Shown: in pieces, positions 40,961 to 49,938 of the stretch
Layout of the letters: each line of letters starts with the position of its first letter
Numbering within the stretch: position 1 is the first letter of the stretch
Origin: Io17-Chloro-G2 sp034420695
GTDB lineage: Bacteria > Chloroflexota > Dehalococcoidia > Lucifugimonadales > UBA3495
Direction: 5' to 3'
DNA: 64,000 bases
Assembly (NCBI GenBank): GCA_034420695.1
Contig: DAOULB010000051.1
Location: 94,446-158,445 of the forward strand
Program-made: the position numbers and the translations under genes
The notes under the pieces: model-generated
Databases searched by the model: none
What the model was told of the DNA's origin: nothing
What the model saw: the letters and a program-made list of their open reading frames with translations, nothing else

Positions 40961-41725
40961 TCAGGAACCCTGGCTGAGCATGGTGTCCACTGAACCAAGC
41001 CCCTCCAAGGCGAGGCCGTAACCCAGGATGTCGTGCATGGCCCGCTTGACGAACTGGGTGATGAGCACGCGGGTGTAGCGCAGTACGAGGGGCGATTCTT
41101 GGGCGAGTTGTTCGGCCAAGGCCCAAGCCCTGGGCAGAAGTTCCTCCCTGGGCAACAGTTCGTTTACCATGCCGAGTTCCAGGGCCTGTTGGGCTTCTAT
41201 GGTCTGGCCGGTGAGCAGGAAGTAGCGGCCGCGGTTAAGTCCCAGCAGCAGAGGCATTATGACGTGCATTCCGTCGCCGGGAATCAGGCCATTGGTAAAG
41301 TGGCCGGAGTCCTGGAAGGAGACGTCTTCGGACCCGAGAACAATGTCGCACAACAAGGGAAGCTCAGAATGGCGCAGGGCAGGGCCGTTGATGGCGCTTA
41401 TCATGGGAACCTCGACGTCGAGGAGGTTCATCAAGAGATGCTTTCCTTCCCAATAGGTCTTGTCCCACTGTTGGGGCGTGCGCCGGGGACGGGACTGGCG
41501 GGTACCCGGAGGGCCGGAAAAGGCTTCGCCGGTGCCGGTCATGATTACCACACGGTTTTCCGGGTCGCTTCCCACATCCCTGAAGGCCTCCGGCAACTCG
41601 CGGTGGGGAGCCTCGCCCCACTGGAGAGGGCCGCCATTGGTGTGAAAGGTCATTTGCAGAATCCCGTCGCGGCGTTCCATCCTGACGGTCTCAAACTTTT
41701 CGGCGTACTGTTCAAAATCGGCCAT
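40961..41725 (-). CDS. Crotonase-superfamily protein, 254 aa
   Basis: ENRVVIMTGTGEAFSGPPG and the downstream AINGPALRHSELPLLCDIVL form the crotonase oxyanion core, though the classical GGG is replaced by RHS. HRELPEAFRDVGSDPENRVV is reminiscent of 6-oxocamphor hydrolase (beta-diketone C-C hydrolase) rather than enoyl-CoA hydratase. GLIPGDGMHVIMPLLLGLNR matches the next helix. A GGAGGAC ribosome site precedes ATG. A C-C bond hydrolase beside the LLM monooxygenase gene at 41776 would fit breakdown of a cyclic ketone; this is inference. Confidence 0.75.
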   Translation of the reverse strand: MADFEQYAEKFETVRMERRDGILQMTFHTNGGPLQWGEAPHRELPEAFRDVGSDPENRVVIMTGTGEAFSGPPGTRQSRPRRTPQQWDKTYWEGKHLLMNLLDVEVPMISAINGPALRHSELPLLCDIVLGSEDVSFQDSGHFTNGLIPGDGMHVIMPLLLGLNRGRYFLLTGQTIEAQQALELGMVNELLPREELLPRAWALAEQLAQESPLVLRYTRVLITQFVKRAMHDILGYGLALEGLGSVDTMLSQGS

Positions 41726-41775
41726 GATTGTCCTCCCGTATGATGGTGATTACGCGCATACCTGCCGCCGGTTTC

Positions 41776-42786
41776 CTAGAGGCAGCGGGGGATAACTTCC
41801 TTGCCGAATAACTCTATGGTTTCCATTATTTTCTCGTGGGGCGGGCCGCCGGAGTGGGCGTGGCGGAGCCGCAGGTGGAAGTAGTCCACTCCTATGGCGT
41901 CGCTCCAGCGGTGAAACTCGTCGGCACACTCTTGAGGACTGCCGAGGATGAGGCGGTCTTGGGCGATGGCGTCGATGTTGAATTCGGCCTCTGAAGTGAA
42001 GCGCCTGAATTCGGCCAACCCGTTGCGCCAGTAGTACTTATAGGCGTCAAGCACCTCGGGGCCGTAGGTCTCCTCTGCTTGGGCCCTGGTTTCGGCCACC
42101 CAGGCATCACGCATCAGGATGACGTTGGGCTGGCGCCCGGCTTCCAGGGCTGCTTGACGGTAGGCGTCGACCAACCTCCGGGTGCGGGACAAGTTGGTGC
42201 TGGGGCCGGCAATAAAGGCGTCGGCCAGGCGGCCGGCGCGGCGGGCACCCGGAAGGGTGCTTGCTCCAATCCAGAGGGGAGGGGATGGTTGTTGGAAGGG
42301 CGCCGGGCGAACTTGCACGTCTAGGAGGTTGTAATGGCTCCCTTGGAAGGTAAAGGGGGCGCCAGTCCAGCACCGCCGTATCACTTCAATGCCTTCTTCA
42401 AACAGGCCAACCCGGTCGGCGATGGGTATATCGAATGCCCGGAAGTCGGCGGCTTGGTAGCCGATGCCCACGCCCAGAATGACCCTGCCTTGGGATAATT
42501 GGTCCAAGGTGACTACGTCTTCGGCCAAATGGACGGGGTGATGAAGGGGGAGGAGCATAACCGAGGTGCCGACTTTCAGCGAACCAGTCTGGGCAGCGAC
42601 TGCCGAGGCAAGAATCAAGGGCGAAGGCAGAAACCCGTCCTTGTCTTGATGGTGTTCTCCGAAGAAAAAGGAGTCGAACCCGGACTGTTCGGCCAGCCTA
42701 GCCTCTTCCAAGGCCTCCTGGATGCACCTGGCGATGTTTTCTCCGGCGGGCGGGTCGGCAATGGAACTGTAAATGCCAAATTTCAT
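41776..42786 (-). CDS. LLM-class flavin-dependent oxidoreductase, 336 aa
   Basis: MKFGIYSSIADPPAGENIAR, AEQSGFDSFFFGEHHQDKDG, LDQLSQGRVILGVGIGYQAA and PLWIGASTLPGARRAGRLAD are the luciferase-like barrel motifs, close to bacterial luciferase alpha and alkanal monooxygenases. It uses FMNH2 (or F420H2) and O2 on an unknown hydrophobic substrate. 50 bp upstream of the crotonase-like gene on the same strand, so the two may act in sequence. Tandem TCAGGGTCTAGCCC repeats lie just before its start (42803-42833). Confidence 0.85.
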   Translation of the reverse strand: MKFGIYSSIADPPAGENIARCIQEALEEARLAEQSGFDSFFFGEHHQDKDGFLPSPLILASAVAAQTGSLKVGTSVMLLPLHHPVHLAEDVVTLDQLSQGRVILGVGIGYQAADFRAFDIPIADRVGLFEEGIEVIRRCWTGAPFTFQGSHYNLLDVQVRPAPFQQPSPPLWIGASTLPGARRAGRLADAFIAGPSTNLSRTRRLVDAYRQAALEAGRQPNVILMRDAWVAETRAQAEETYGPEVLDAYKYYWRNGLAEFRRFTSEAEFNIDAIAQDRLILGSPQECADEFHRWSDAIGVDYFHLRLRHAHSGGPPHEKIMETIELFGKEVIPRCL

Positions 42787-42874
42787 AGGGCAGTCCTCGA
42801 TCTCAGGGTCTAGCCCTCAGGGTCTAGCCGCGGTCAATTGACGGGGCGGCCCGAGGGATGGGGCGGGGCAGGAT

Positions 42875-44206
42875 TCAAGGGGGGAACCCGCCGGATTCCA
42901 GCAGAAGAAGGGTGAGCCGGACGGCATCTCCCACAAGGTCTGGTTCGACAAACTCCAAGACGTCCTCCGGAGAGTTTATACGGGAGTAGTCTGGAGCGGT
43001 GAACAGAAGAGCCGGAATATCGTACCGGGCGAAAGATGCGTGGTCACTGGTCCCCCTACCTGTTTCATCTCCCTCGGAGACAGTTATGTTGTTGGATTCG
43101 GCTATGCTGGCCGCGGAACGGGAAAGCCTAACGGAACCCTCAAGGGTGATTGAGCCACCCGCCCCCAGTGCGTCGTAGTTTACCATCGCTGCAATTTCGT
43201 CAATTTCTGCATCAGTGAGGGAGTCAGTATAAGCGCGGCTCCCGAAGAGGCCTATTTCCTCCGCGCCGAAGGCGATGAACCGTACCCGGAAAGGCAGGTC
43301 CCGGGAAGCCAATTCTTCAGCCAAGATCAACAGGGCGGCGAGGCCGGAAGTGTTGTCGTTGGCTCCCTGGGTATCGGCCACGGTGTCGTAGTGGGCTCCA
43401 AGGACCACGACTTTCTCTTGGCCGCCGGACAGTTCGGCTATCAGATTTCTGGAGGGGAGCTTGGCTTCCTGGACGGAAACTTTGGCTTGAACTTCTCCTT
43501 GGGAGAGAAGCTCCAGCAGCTCTTCGCCATCCGCCTTGGAAATGGATACAGCAGGGATGGCGCTCCTTCCCCTGAGCGAGCCCCGGAAATTGCCCGGTTC
43601 GTGGTTATAGATGACGGCGGCAACGGCTCCGGCTTGGGCTACTGCTTCAACTTTGGCTTGAAATGTGATTTCTCCCCGCTGAACCAGAGCGACCCTTCCA
43701 GAGAGGGGGCCTGCGGTGATATTCCCGGTCCTGGCCAGTCCAACATCAATCAGGGGACCGGTTCCCTCAGCGACAGCGGAGCCTCTCAAGGGAGCAACAG
43801 CGATGGACCCGAGCGGTGGCGGGACGACCGCCAGGGAAGAGGATTCGGGCGTGACCATGGCCACGTTGAACTCATGGATTTTAGTGGAGTAACCGAAGGA
43901 CTCGAACTCTTTGGCCAGGTACCAGGCGGCTTGGAGTTCCTGGCTGGTGGCGCTCTCCCTGGGGCTTATATCCTGGACCAGCTTGGCGAGGTACTCCGAT
44001 GCCTTTCGGTCGAAGTCTTCGCTGAGGAGGTTCTCGGCGAGGGCATTAGGTGTTGCGGCGGGTGACAGAGTGGCGCCGGAGGCCAACGCAGGGGTTCGAG
44101 TTGGAGCAACTTCCCTAGTGGCGGTTGGGCCAGGGGAAGGCGAGGTGCACGCGGTAAGGAATAGGGCTGCCAGGCCCAGGGAGGCGCAGCACCGCCAGAG
44201 AGACAT
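42875..44206 (-). CDS. Lipoprotein M28-family aminopeptidase with PA domain, 443 aa
   Basis: The signal MSLWRCCASLGLAALFLTAC ends in a lipobox Cys (LTAC). After a Thr/Pro linker comes a protease-associated domain (about 115-235; GPLSGRVALVQRGEITFQAK) and then the M28 zinc domain: VVVLGAHYDT, GANDNTSGLAALLILAEEL, FGAEEIGLFGSRAY, MVNYDALG and TSDHASFARYDIPALLF, which hold both zinc ions. It trims peptides outside the membrane. ATG 44206 follows GGAGGAAA; the upstream GTG adds a non-conserved stretch. Confidence 0.88.
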   Translation of the reverse strand: MSLWRCCASLGLAALFLTACTSPSPGPTATREVAPTRTPALASGATLSPAATPNALAENLLSEDFDRKASEYLAKLVQDISPRESATSQELQAAWYLAKEFESFGYSTKIHEFNVAMVTPESSSLAVVPPPLGSIAVAPLRGSAVAEGTGPLIDVGLARTGNITAGPLSGRVALVQRGEITFQAKVEAVAQAGAVAAVIYNHEPGNFRGSLRGRSAIPAVSISKADGEELLELLSQGEVQAKVSVQEAKLPSRNLIAELSGGQEKVVVLGAHYDTVADTQGANDNTSGLAALLILAEELASRDLPFRVRFIAFGAEEIGLFGSRAYTDSLTDAEIDEIAAMVNYDALGAGGSITLEGSVRLSRSAASIAESNNITVSEGDETGRGTSDHASFARYDIPALLFTAPDYSRINSPEDVLEFVEPDLVGDAVRLTLLLLESGGFPP

Positions 44207-44361
44207 TTTCCTCCGAGGGACCGAGCCGGCAACCAAGGCTCAAAGCCAATGGACTTGCAGGGTGATGAAAGCCGTGCGGGAAGTACGGCTCTTGCCACGG
44301 CGGCATGGTAATAAGCCCATAGCAAGGCGTCAAGCTCGGCCCTCGGACCAGTAAAGGCGAA

Positions 44362-45159
44362 TCAGTCGAGGGGCCGACGCGGGTCAGCCGGAGGGCTGAG
44401 AGGCTCGGCCCGCCTGCGGAGGTCGGACAGGGGTCCTCTAGGATCCTCCGGGGGCACGGGGACGGCCTCAGCCTGAGGGGCGCTGACGGCCACTGGGGCC
44501 TTTGGCTCAGGCGCAGGGGCGGCAGGCTCGGCGGGTTCCTGGGATTTTGCCCGCTCGGCTTGGGGCTGAGCTGCAGCTCCGGGCTTGGAGGCTGGTGCAG
44601 GACGGTGGACGGCGTGGCTCAGTACAAACTTGGCCAGATCGCGGTTGATAGGGTCTTCCATGTGGCAATCACGGAGGTATTCAAAACCGGGGTCCAACTC
44701 GTCGAGGAGTTGAGCAACCTTGTTTTCCCCGTGGCGGGCGGCTAGGACGTAGGCCAGCCCCCGGGGGTCGCGGTCCATGGACACCTCGCGGGCCTCACTT
44801 TCCTCGACCTCAATGTCGTAGTCGACCCGGTCGACCAAGGCGAGGGAATGGGCGGAGGCTTGGCGGTGGCGGTCTATTTCCTTGAGGAGGGTGTAGAGTT
44901 CCTTAACGGCCTTGGAGGCGACTTCCAGAAACTCAGGCACCCTTTTCTGTTTTTCCGAAGCAGCGGCAGCGGACCTCTTGGCCTCTTCCAAGGAAGCGTT
45001 TCTCTTCCTTGCCCGCTCCGCGTTGACCTCAGCCTTGGCCTTGGCCTCCCGCAATTGGGGGGCTGCTTCGGCCAGGGGCTTCAACCTAGCCAACTCAACC
45101 TCGGCCCGTTCCGCTTCCTTGAGACGATGTTCCAATGAATTGTCAGAACTGTAAACCAC
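44362..45159 (-). CDS. Coiled-coil and Pro/Ala-rich protein, 265 aa
   Basis: Residues 8-105 form a long charged coiled coil (LKEAERAEVELARLKPLAEA on), followed by a short globular part (about 115-180; PRGLAYVLAARHGENKVAQL, CHMEDPINRDLAKFVLSHAV) and an Ala/Pro/Glu-rich tail ending RRPLD. No signal peptide. I do not recognise it; the layout suggests a structural or adaptor protein. GTG 45159 with AAGGGAGAT upstream. Confidence 0.6.
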   Translation of the reverse strand: MVYSSDNSLEHRLKEAERAEVELARLKPLAEAAPQLREAKAKAEVNAERARKRNASLEEAKRSAAAASEKQKRVPEFLEVASKAVKELYTLLKEIDRHRQASAHSLALVDRVDYDIEVEESEAREVSMDRDPRGLAYVLAARHGENKVAQLLDELDPGFEYLRDCHMEDPINRDLAKFVLSHAVHRPAPASKPGAAAQPQAERAKSQEPAEPAAPAPEPKAPVAVSAPQAEAVPVPPEDPRGPLSDLRRRAEPLSPPADPRRPLD

Positions 45160-45618
45160 GATCTATCTCCCTTTGGCAACTATTAGCAGCTCCGTGAGCC
45201 GGAGCATACCGAGAAAAGGAAGCCATTTGTGCTTCATTCTGGACAGGACATTGGCGGAAGTCCGCCTTCACCCCCAACCTCTACACCGCAGCAACCCTGG
45301 CTCCTAGTGAGGGCCGGGGGCGCCAGGCCAGTGAAATTAATATAACGGGTGCACGTGAACATCCAAACGTAGACGCGTGGTGAATTTTGACCAATTTTTG
45401 AATTTTGCCAAAAATTGTGCTCTTGCGGTTGACCCGGAAACGATGGGGGGTTCCGCGGTGGGGCCGAGAAGCGGTAGGCCTTCCGGAACCTGCTAGCGAA
45501 TGAACGGGCTTCTCACCGGAGAGAAGGGGAAGCTGGAAGGGTTAGAGTGTAAACTGCAGGCTGTGACCAGCACCAATTGGAGCCTGCAGGGGAAGAGAAC
45601 TGAAGGCTTGGAGACGCC
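45160..45618. other. Intergenic region with AT-rich operator-like block
   Basis: Left part is plain. An AT-rich island at 45381-45417 has direct repeats and an inverted repeat (separate entry). The rest (45420-45618) shows only the ribosome site GGAGAC before the deacetylase gene. Confidence 0.5.
45381..45417. promoter_or_regulatory. Operator-like repeats in an AT-rich island
   Basis: Direct repeat TGAATTTTG at 45381-45389 and 45400-45408 (19 bp apart), overlapping a perfect inverted repeat CAATTTTTG (45392-45400) and CAAAAATTG (45409-45417). The island stands out from GC-rich surroundings in a divergent gap, suggesting a regulator site. Confidence 0.4.
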
Positions 45619-46758
45619 ATGAGCAGACGCGCTGCTTTCGTTTATGACGAGGCATTGTCACGACACCAACTGCGGCACGATCACCCAATGCGGCCCATAC
45701 GCTTGCAACACACCTTTGAATTGTTGCAGGCGTACGGCGCATTTGACGGCGGCGTTTCCCAATTGGTCCCGCCGCGCCCGGCCACGGATGCGGAACTGGC
45801 CATGCTGCACACCGAGGAGTACATAGAGGCGGTGAAATGCTTCAGCCGGGGAGGGTCGGACTATGAGCGGGGCAGGTTCAACTTCGACGACAGGGGCGAC
45901 AACCCCACCTACGGAGGAATGTTCGAAGCGGCGGCATTGAGCACCGGGAGCACCATAGTTGCTGCCGAGATGGTAGCCAGCGGGCAAGTGGACGCCGCTT
46001 TCAACATTTCGGGAGGATTGCACCACGCGGCAGCCGGCCACGCATCGGGATTTTGCGTATTCAACGACCCGGCCTTGGCGGTGAAGGCGCTGGTTGAAGC
46101 AGGACGCAGAGTGGCCTACGTGGACATCGACGCCCACCACGGTGACGGGGTGCAGAATGCCTTTTACGACGATGACCGGGTCTTGACCATATCGATTCAC
46201 GAGTCGGGACGGTACTTGTTCCCCGGGACGGGGTCTGAGACCGAGGTGGGAGCGGCAGGAGGAGTGGGTTTTTCGGTAAACATTCCGCTTTATCCGTTCA
46301 CGGAAGACGAGACCTACTTGGATGCATTCGAGCGGATAGCGCCGCCCCTGTTGAAGGCCTTCCAACCCGATGTGCTAGTGACCCAGTTGGGAATCGATAG
46401 CTACTACAGCGACCCATTGACCCATTTGCAGGTGACTACCAGGGGATTTGTGGCCGCGGTGGAGATTCTTGGAGGCCTTGGTTTGCCGTGGCTGGCCTTA
46501 GGAGGGGGCGGGTACGACTTGGGAGCGGTGGCCAGGGCGTGGACGTTAGCCTATGGAGTCATGCTAGGAACGGAGTGGCCGGACGAGGTACCAACCGCCT
46601 TTGCCAGTGGGCCCTTCGCCACACAACAGGGGATCAGCAGGCTAAGGGATGGGGTGAGACTACAGGTTCCAGCGGATGTCCAGCGGGATGCGAGGAGGTT
46701 CGCCGAGGAGACCGTTGCGACTCTGAAGAGGGAAGTGTTCCCCTTACACGGGTTATAG
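45619..46758 (+). CDS. AcuC-like histone-deacetylase family hydrolase, 379 aa
   Basis: GGLHHAAAGHASGFCVFNDP carries the paired catalytic His, and RVAYVDIDAHHGDGVQNAFY the zinc Asp and His; PDVLVTQLGIDSYYSDPLTH gives the third ligand and GGGGYDLGAVARAWTLAYGV the catalytic Tyr. Bacterial AcuC deacetylates lysines, notably of acetyl-CoA synthetase; related enzymes hydrolyse acetylpolyamines. ATG follows GGAGACG. A good hairpin follows the stop. Confidence 0.88.
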   Translation: MSRRAAFVYDEALSRHQLRHDHPMRPIRLQHTFELLQAYGAFDGGVSQLVPPRPATDAELAMLHTEEYIEAVKCFSRGGSDYERGRFNFDDRGDNPTYGGMFEAAALSTGSTIVAAEMVASGQVDAAFNISGGLHHAAAGHASGFCVFNDPALAVKALVEAGRRVAYVDIDAHHGDGVQNAFYDDDRVLTISIHESGRYLFPGTGSETEVGAAGGVGFSVNIPLYPFTEDETYLDAFERIAPPLLKAFQPDVLVTQLGIDSYYSDPLTHLQVTTRGFVAAVEILGGLGLPWLALGGGGYDLGAVARAWTLAYGVMLGTEWPDEVPTAFASGPFATQQGISRLRDGVRLQVPADVQRDARRFAEETVATLKREVFPLHGL

Positions 46759-46759
46759 T

Positions 46760-46789
46760 CTGCCCCTTGTCCTTTTGGGCAAGGGGCAG
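46760..46789. terminator. Bidirectional terminator hairpin
   Basis: Perfect arms CTGCCCCTTG and CAAGGGGCAG around TCCTTTTGGG, located between the convergent deacetylase gene and the small gene at 46799. Confidence 0.65.
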
Positions 46790-46798
46790 ACGCGGATG

Positions 46799-47104
46799 CT
46801 AGTTGACTTGGTGCTCTTTGTGGAGCAGTTCCTTGGCTTGGTCTCCCACGTTGGCTTCGATGCAGTCGCGAAGCGTAGAGTAGATGGACTTGTTGATGGC
46901 CGACATGAGCCACTTTTCGTATTGAGGGTCGGTCTGATAGCTGTTTTTCAGCGCTACCAATCGCTGCATCAAACTGAGGCTATGAAACTGGAGGGGGGTC
47001 AAAGGAAACTCGATGCCATCGAGCTCCCAAGATTCCCTGGCGATGTCTTCGTTCTCGGACTGGCTACCAATTAGTTCTTCGTCTGTTTGCTCTTTTGAGC
47101 CCAT
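46799..47104 (-). CDS. Hypothetical protein, 101 aa
   Basis: Acidic N-terminus (MGSKEQTDEELIGSQSENED), then helices with HSLSLMQRLVALKNSYQTDP and LRDCIEANVGDQAKELLHKE. Soluble, no signal. A strong GGAGAAG ribosome site precedes ATG. It lies between the deacetylase gene and dnaK; not recognised. Confidence 0.5.
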   Translation of the reverse strand: MGSKEQTDEELIGSQSENEDIARESWELDGIEFPLTPLQFHSLSLMQRLVALKNSYQTDPQYEKWLMSAINKSIYSTLRDCIEANVGDQAKELLHKEHQVN

Positions 47105-47252
47105 TTCTTCTCCACCACGCTGAACCTGGATACCTAACTTGGGGTTCGACTTGGCTTTCGAGGTTGAGATTGCTCTCTATTTTACCAGACCTTGAGCTGG
47201 AACGTTAAGGCGGACAGGGCGCAATTCAGGCTCTCCGGGACGCTACTGAGTT

Positions 47253-47372
47253 CTAGGGGACCTCTGAATCAGTCCTACAGTGGCGGCGAACTTTGCTATT
47301 CACCCTCATCCCAATCTTCTCCCATCAAGGGAGAAGGGGCTTTCGGCGCCTTTGTTCAGACCTTTCCTAGAC
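47253..47372. repeat. Dispersed 3'-end repeat, copy E
   Basis: The best-preserved copy: CTAGGGGACCTCTGAATCAG, GTGGCGGCGAACTTTGCTAT, CACCCTCATCCCAA, perfect hairpin CTTCTCCC-N5-GGGAGAAG, and TTCAGACCTTTCCTAGA. The last CTA (47367-47369) is the TAG stop of dnaK. Confidence 0.85.
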
Positions 47373-49259
47373 TTCCCGGAACTCGCCTTCGACGGTCCCG
47401 CCATCGACGTCCGGGTCACCTCCCGGAGGGGGAGTTCCAGCAGCGGAGGCCTGCTGGCTGTAGACTGCCTCGCCTAAACGCTGGAGGGACTCATTAAGGC
47501 CGGCGGAAGCAGTCTGAATTTCCGCGGTGTTGTTGCTGTTCAGGGCGGACTTCAGGGCGGCTATCTTGCCTTCAACCTCTTCCTTGAGGTCTTGGGGGAT
47601 CTTGTCGGCGTTGTCTTCCAGCAGTTTCTCGGCAGAGAAAACGAGGGAATCGGCTTGGTTCCTGGCTTCCACCTCGGCGCGACGCTGCTGGTCTTCGGCC
47701 TCGTGGGCCCGGGCCTCGTTGACCATTCGGTCGATGTCCTCGGAAGAAAGTCCCGAGCCGGACTGGATGGTGATCCTCTGTTCCTTGCCGGTGCCCTTGT
47801 CCTGGGCGGAAACGCTGAGGATGCCGTTGGCATCGATGTCGAAGGCCACCTCGATTTGGGGCACCCCACGGGGAGCCGGCAGAATTCCCTCCAGCATGAA
47901 GCGCCCGATGGACTTATTGTCGGCGGCCATGGAGCGCTCGCCTTGGAGTACGTGGATGTCGACGCTGGTCTGGCCGTTGGCCGCGGTGGTGAAGGTTTCC
48001 ACCTTCTTGGTCGGGATGGTGGTGTTGCGCTCAATCAGGGTGGTCATCACGCTGCCGAGGGTCTCCAGTCCAAGGGTCAAGGGAGTGACGTCCAAGAGGA
48101 CGATGTCTCCGACTTCGCCGGCCAGGACACCTCCCTGAATGGCAGCGCCCAAGGCGACGGCTTCATCAGGATTCACGTTACGGGCGGGCTCCTTGCCGAA
48201 GAGGTCTTTCACCTTCTGCTGGACGGCTGGCATCCGGGTCATTCCGCCGACCAGGATGACTTCGTCCACGCCCTGGGGTCCGACGCCAGCGTCGGTGAGG
48301 GCTTGACGGCAGGGTCCTTCAGTACGGGTGACGAGGTCGGAGACAAGCTGCTCCAACCGGGCGCGGGACAGAGTCTTCACCAAGTGCTGGGGGCCGCTGG
48401 CATCGGCGGTGATGAAGGGAAGGTTGATTTCGGTCTCCAGGACGCTGGAAAGCTCCACCTTGGCCCGCTCCGCGGCATCACGCAGCCGCTGCAGGGCCAT
48501 CCTGTCCTTACTCAGGTCGATGCCGGTTTCCTGGCGGAATTCCTGGATCAGCCAGTCAAGAATCGCTTGGTCGAAGTCGTCGCCACCCAGGAAGGTATCG
48601 CCGTTGGTGGACTTGACCTCGAAGACGCCCTCGCCCATCTGGAGGATGGTTATGTCGAAGGTGCCGCCCCCCAGGTCGAAAACGGCGATGGTGGAGTCGG
48701 TGTTGGACTTGTCGAGGCCGTAGGCGAGGGAGGAGGCGGTGGGCTCGTTAATGATGCGCAGGACTTCCATGCCGGCGATGGTCCCGGCATCCTTGGTGGC
48801 CTGCCTCTGGGCGTCGTTAAAGTAGGCGGGAACAGTGATGACCGCTTGGGTTATTTTCTCACCCAGCTTGGCCTCGGCATCCTGTTTGATTTTCTGAAGG
48901 ATAAAGGAGGAAATTTGCGGCGGCGCATGGGACTCGCCGGCCATCTCGACATAGGCATCGTCGTCAGTCCCTTGGACAATCTTGTAGGGCAAGCGTTCCG
49001 AGGCCCGCTTGATTTCCGGGTCGGAAAACTTGCGGCCCATAAGCCGCTTCACCGAGAAAAGGGTGTTCTCAGGATTGGTGACGGCTTGGCGCTTGGCGAC
49101 TTGACCGACGTACCTTTCGCCCGTTCTGGCGTTGACCGCTACCACGGAGGGAGTAATGCGGGCGCCTTCGGCGTTTTCGACCACTTCAGGTTCGCCTGCT
49201 TCAATAACCGCCGCCACCGAGTTGGTGGTGCCAAGATCTATGCCCAGGACTTTAGCCAT
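47367..49259 (-). CDS. dnaK: Chaperone DnaK (Hsp70), 630 aa
   Basis: AKVLGIDLGTTNSVAAVIEA, IAVFDLGGGTFDITILQMGE and VGGMTRMPAVQQKVKDLFGK are the three Hsp70 signatures of the ATPase domain; the substrate domain and helical lid follow, ending in a Gly/Asp-rich tail (GGDPDVDGGTVEGEF). ATG 49259 (behind GAGGAGAA) overlaps grpE by 8 bp. Third gene of the hspR-grpE-dnaK operon. Its stop codon comes from repeat copy E, so the extreme C-terminal residues may have been set by the repeat. dnaJ is encoded separately at 22060. Confidence 0.97.
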   Translation of the reverse strand: MAKVLGIDLGTTNSVAAVIEAGEPEVVENAEGARITPSVVAVNARTGERYVGQVAKRQAVTNPENTLFSVKRLMGRKFSDPEIKRASERLPYKIVQGTDDDAYVEMAGESHAPPQISSFILQKIKQDAEAKLGEKITQAVITVPAYFNDAQRQATKDAGTIAGMEVLRIINEPTASSLAYGLDKSNTDSTIAVFDLGGGTFDITILQMGEGVFEVKSTNGDTFLGGDDFDQAILDWLIQEFRQETGIDLSKDRMALQRLRDAAERAKVELSSVLETEINLPFITADASGPQHLVKTLSRARLEQLVSDLVTRTEGPCRQALTDAGVGPQGVDEVILVGGMTRMPAVQQKVKDLFGKEPARNVNPDEAVALGAAIQGGVLAGEVGDIVLLDVTPLTLGLETLGSVMTTLIERNTTIPTKKVETFTTAANGQTSVDIHVLQGERSMAADNKSIGRFMLEGILPAPRGVPQIEVAFDIDANGILSVSAQDKGTGKEQRITIQSGSGLSSEDIDRMVNEARAHEAEDQQRRAEVEARNQADSLVFSAEKLLEDNADKIPQDLKEEVEGKIAALKSALNSNNTAEIQTASAGLNESLQRLGEAVYSQQASAAGTPPPGGDPDVDGGTVEGEFREV

Positions 49260-49884
49260 TGCCGTTCTCCTCTGATAGTTCGTTGTTGTTGCCGGTTTCG
49301 CCAAGCCCCTGCGGCTCTCTTGCCACTATGACCTGGGCCGGCTGGATAATTCTGTCGTATAACCTGTAACCCTCCCGCAAGGCTTGGGTTACGTAACCGG
49401 GGGGGTGCTGGGAAGTTTCCTCGGTGCCGAGGGCTTCATGCTCCAAGGGGTTGAAGGCGACTCCTACTGACTCGATGACGGTTACGCCCTCGGACTCCAG
49501 GAGGCCCATGAGCTTACGCTGGATGAGCTTGACGCCTTCGAGCCAAGTAGCGTTGGCATTGCCGGCGTCACTGGATGTATTCCCGGCGTGGGCAACCGCC
49601 AATTCGAACTCCTCCATGACGGGCAGGAGCTTGGCGATGAGGCGACCGTTGGAGTACTTCCCTTGGGCTATGCGCTCTTCGTCGGAGCGACGGCGGAAGT
49701 TGGCCAACTCGGCTTGGGCCCGCTGCGCCGAATCCAGGTTCTGGCTTGCTTCTTCCCGAGCTTCCCGGAGGCTCTGACGCAGGGCCGAGATTTGCTCCTC
49801 CGGACTCCCGTTCAAGAGGTCATCGGAGTCATGGTTGGTGGAAGGATCCTGAGTTGCCGGGATGCCGTTGGTCTCTTTGGACAT
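49252..49884 (-). CDS. grpE: Nucleotide exchange factor GrpE, 210 aa
   Basis: Long N-terminal helix (EEQISALRQSLREAREEASQ, AQAELANFRRRSDEERIAQG) and C-terminal beta wing with FNPLEHEALGTEETSQHPPG and VTQALREGYRLYDRIIQPAQ, VIVAREP. It swaps ADP for ATP on DnaK. An Asn/Ala insertion before the wing and an acidic tail make it somewhat long. It lies 54 bp after hspR. Confidence 0.95.
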   Translation of the reverse strand: MSKETNGIPATQDPSTNHDSDDLLNGSPEEQISALRQSLREAREEASQNLDSAQRAQAELANFRRRSDEERIAQGKYSNGRLIAKLLPVMEEFELAVAHAGNTSSDAGNANATWLEGVKLIQRKLMGLLESEGVTVIESVGVAFNPLEHEALGTEETSQHPPGYVTQALREGYRLYDRIIQPAQVIVAREPQGLGETGNNNELSEENGNG

Positions 49885-49938
49885 GTCACCGTTCCTGGTC
49901 TGGGTTCAAGGGGGAGTTACTTCGGTGCGGAGGGGCAG

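Noticed and set aside
45220..45340. Possible further copy of the 3'-end repeat
   Set aside because: Shares only a CACCCCCAACCTCT-like stretch; no hairpin core and no CCTTTCCTAG end.
47592..49331. 579-residue open frame on the plus strand
   Set aside because: Antisense of dnaK; Gly/Val/Leu-rich composition without motifs.
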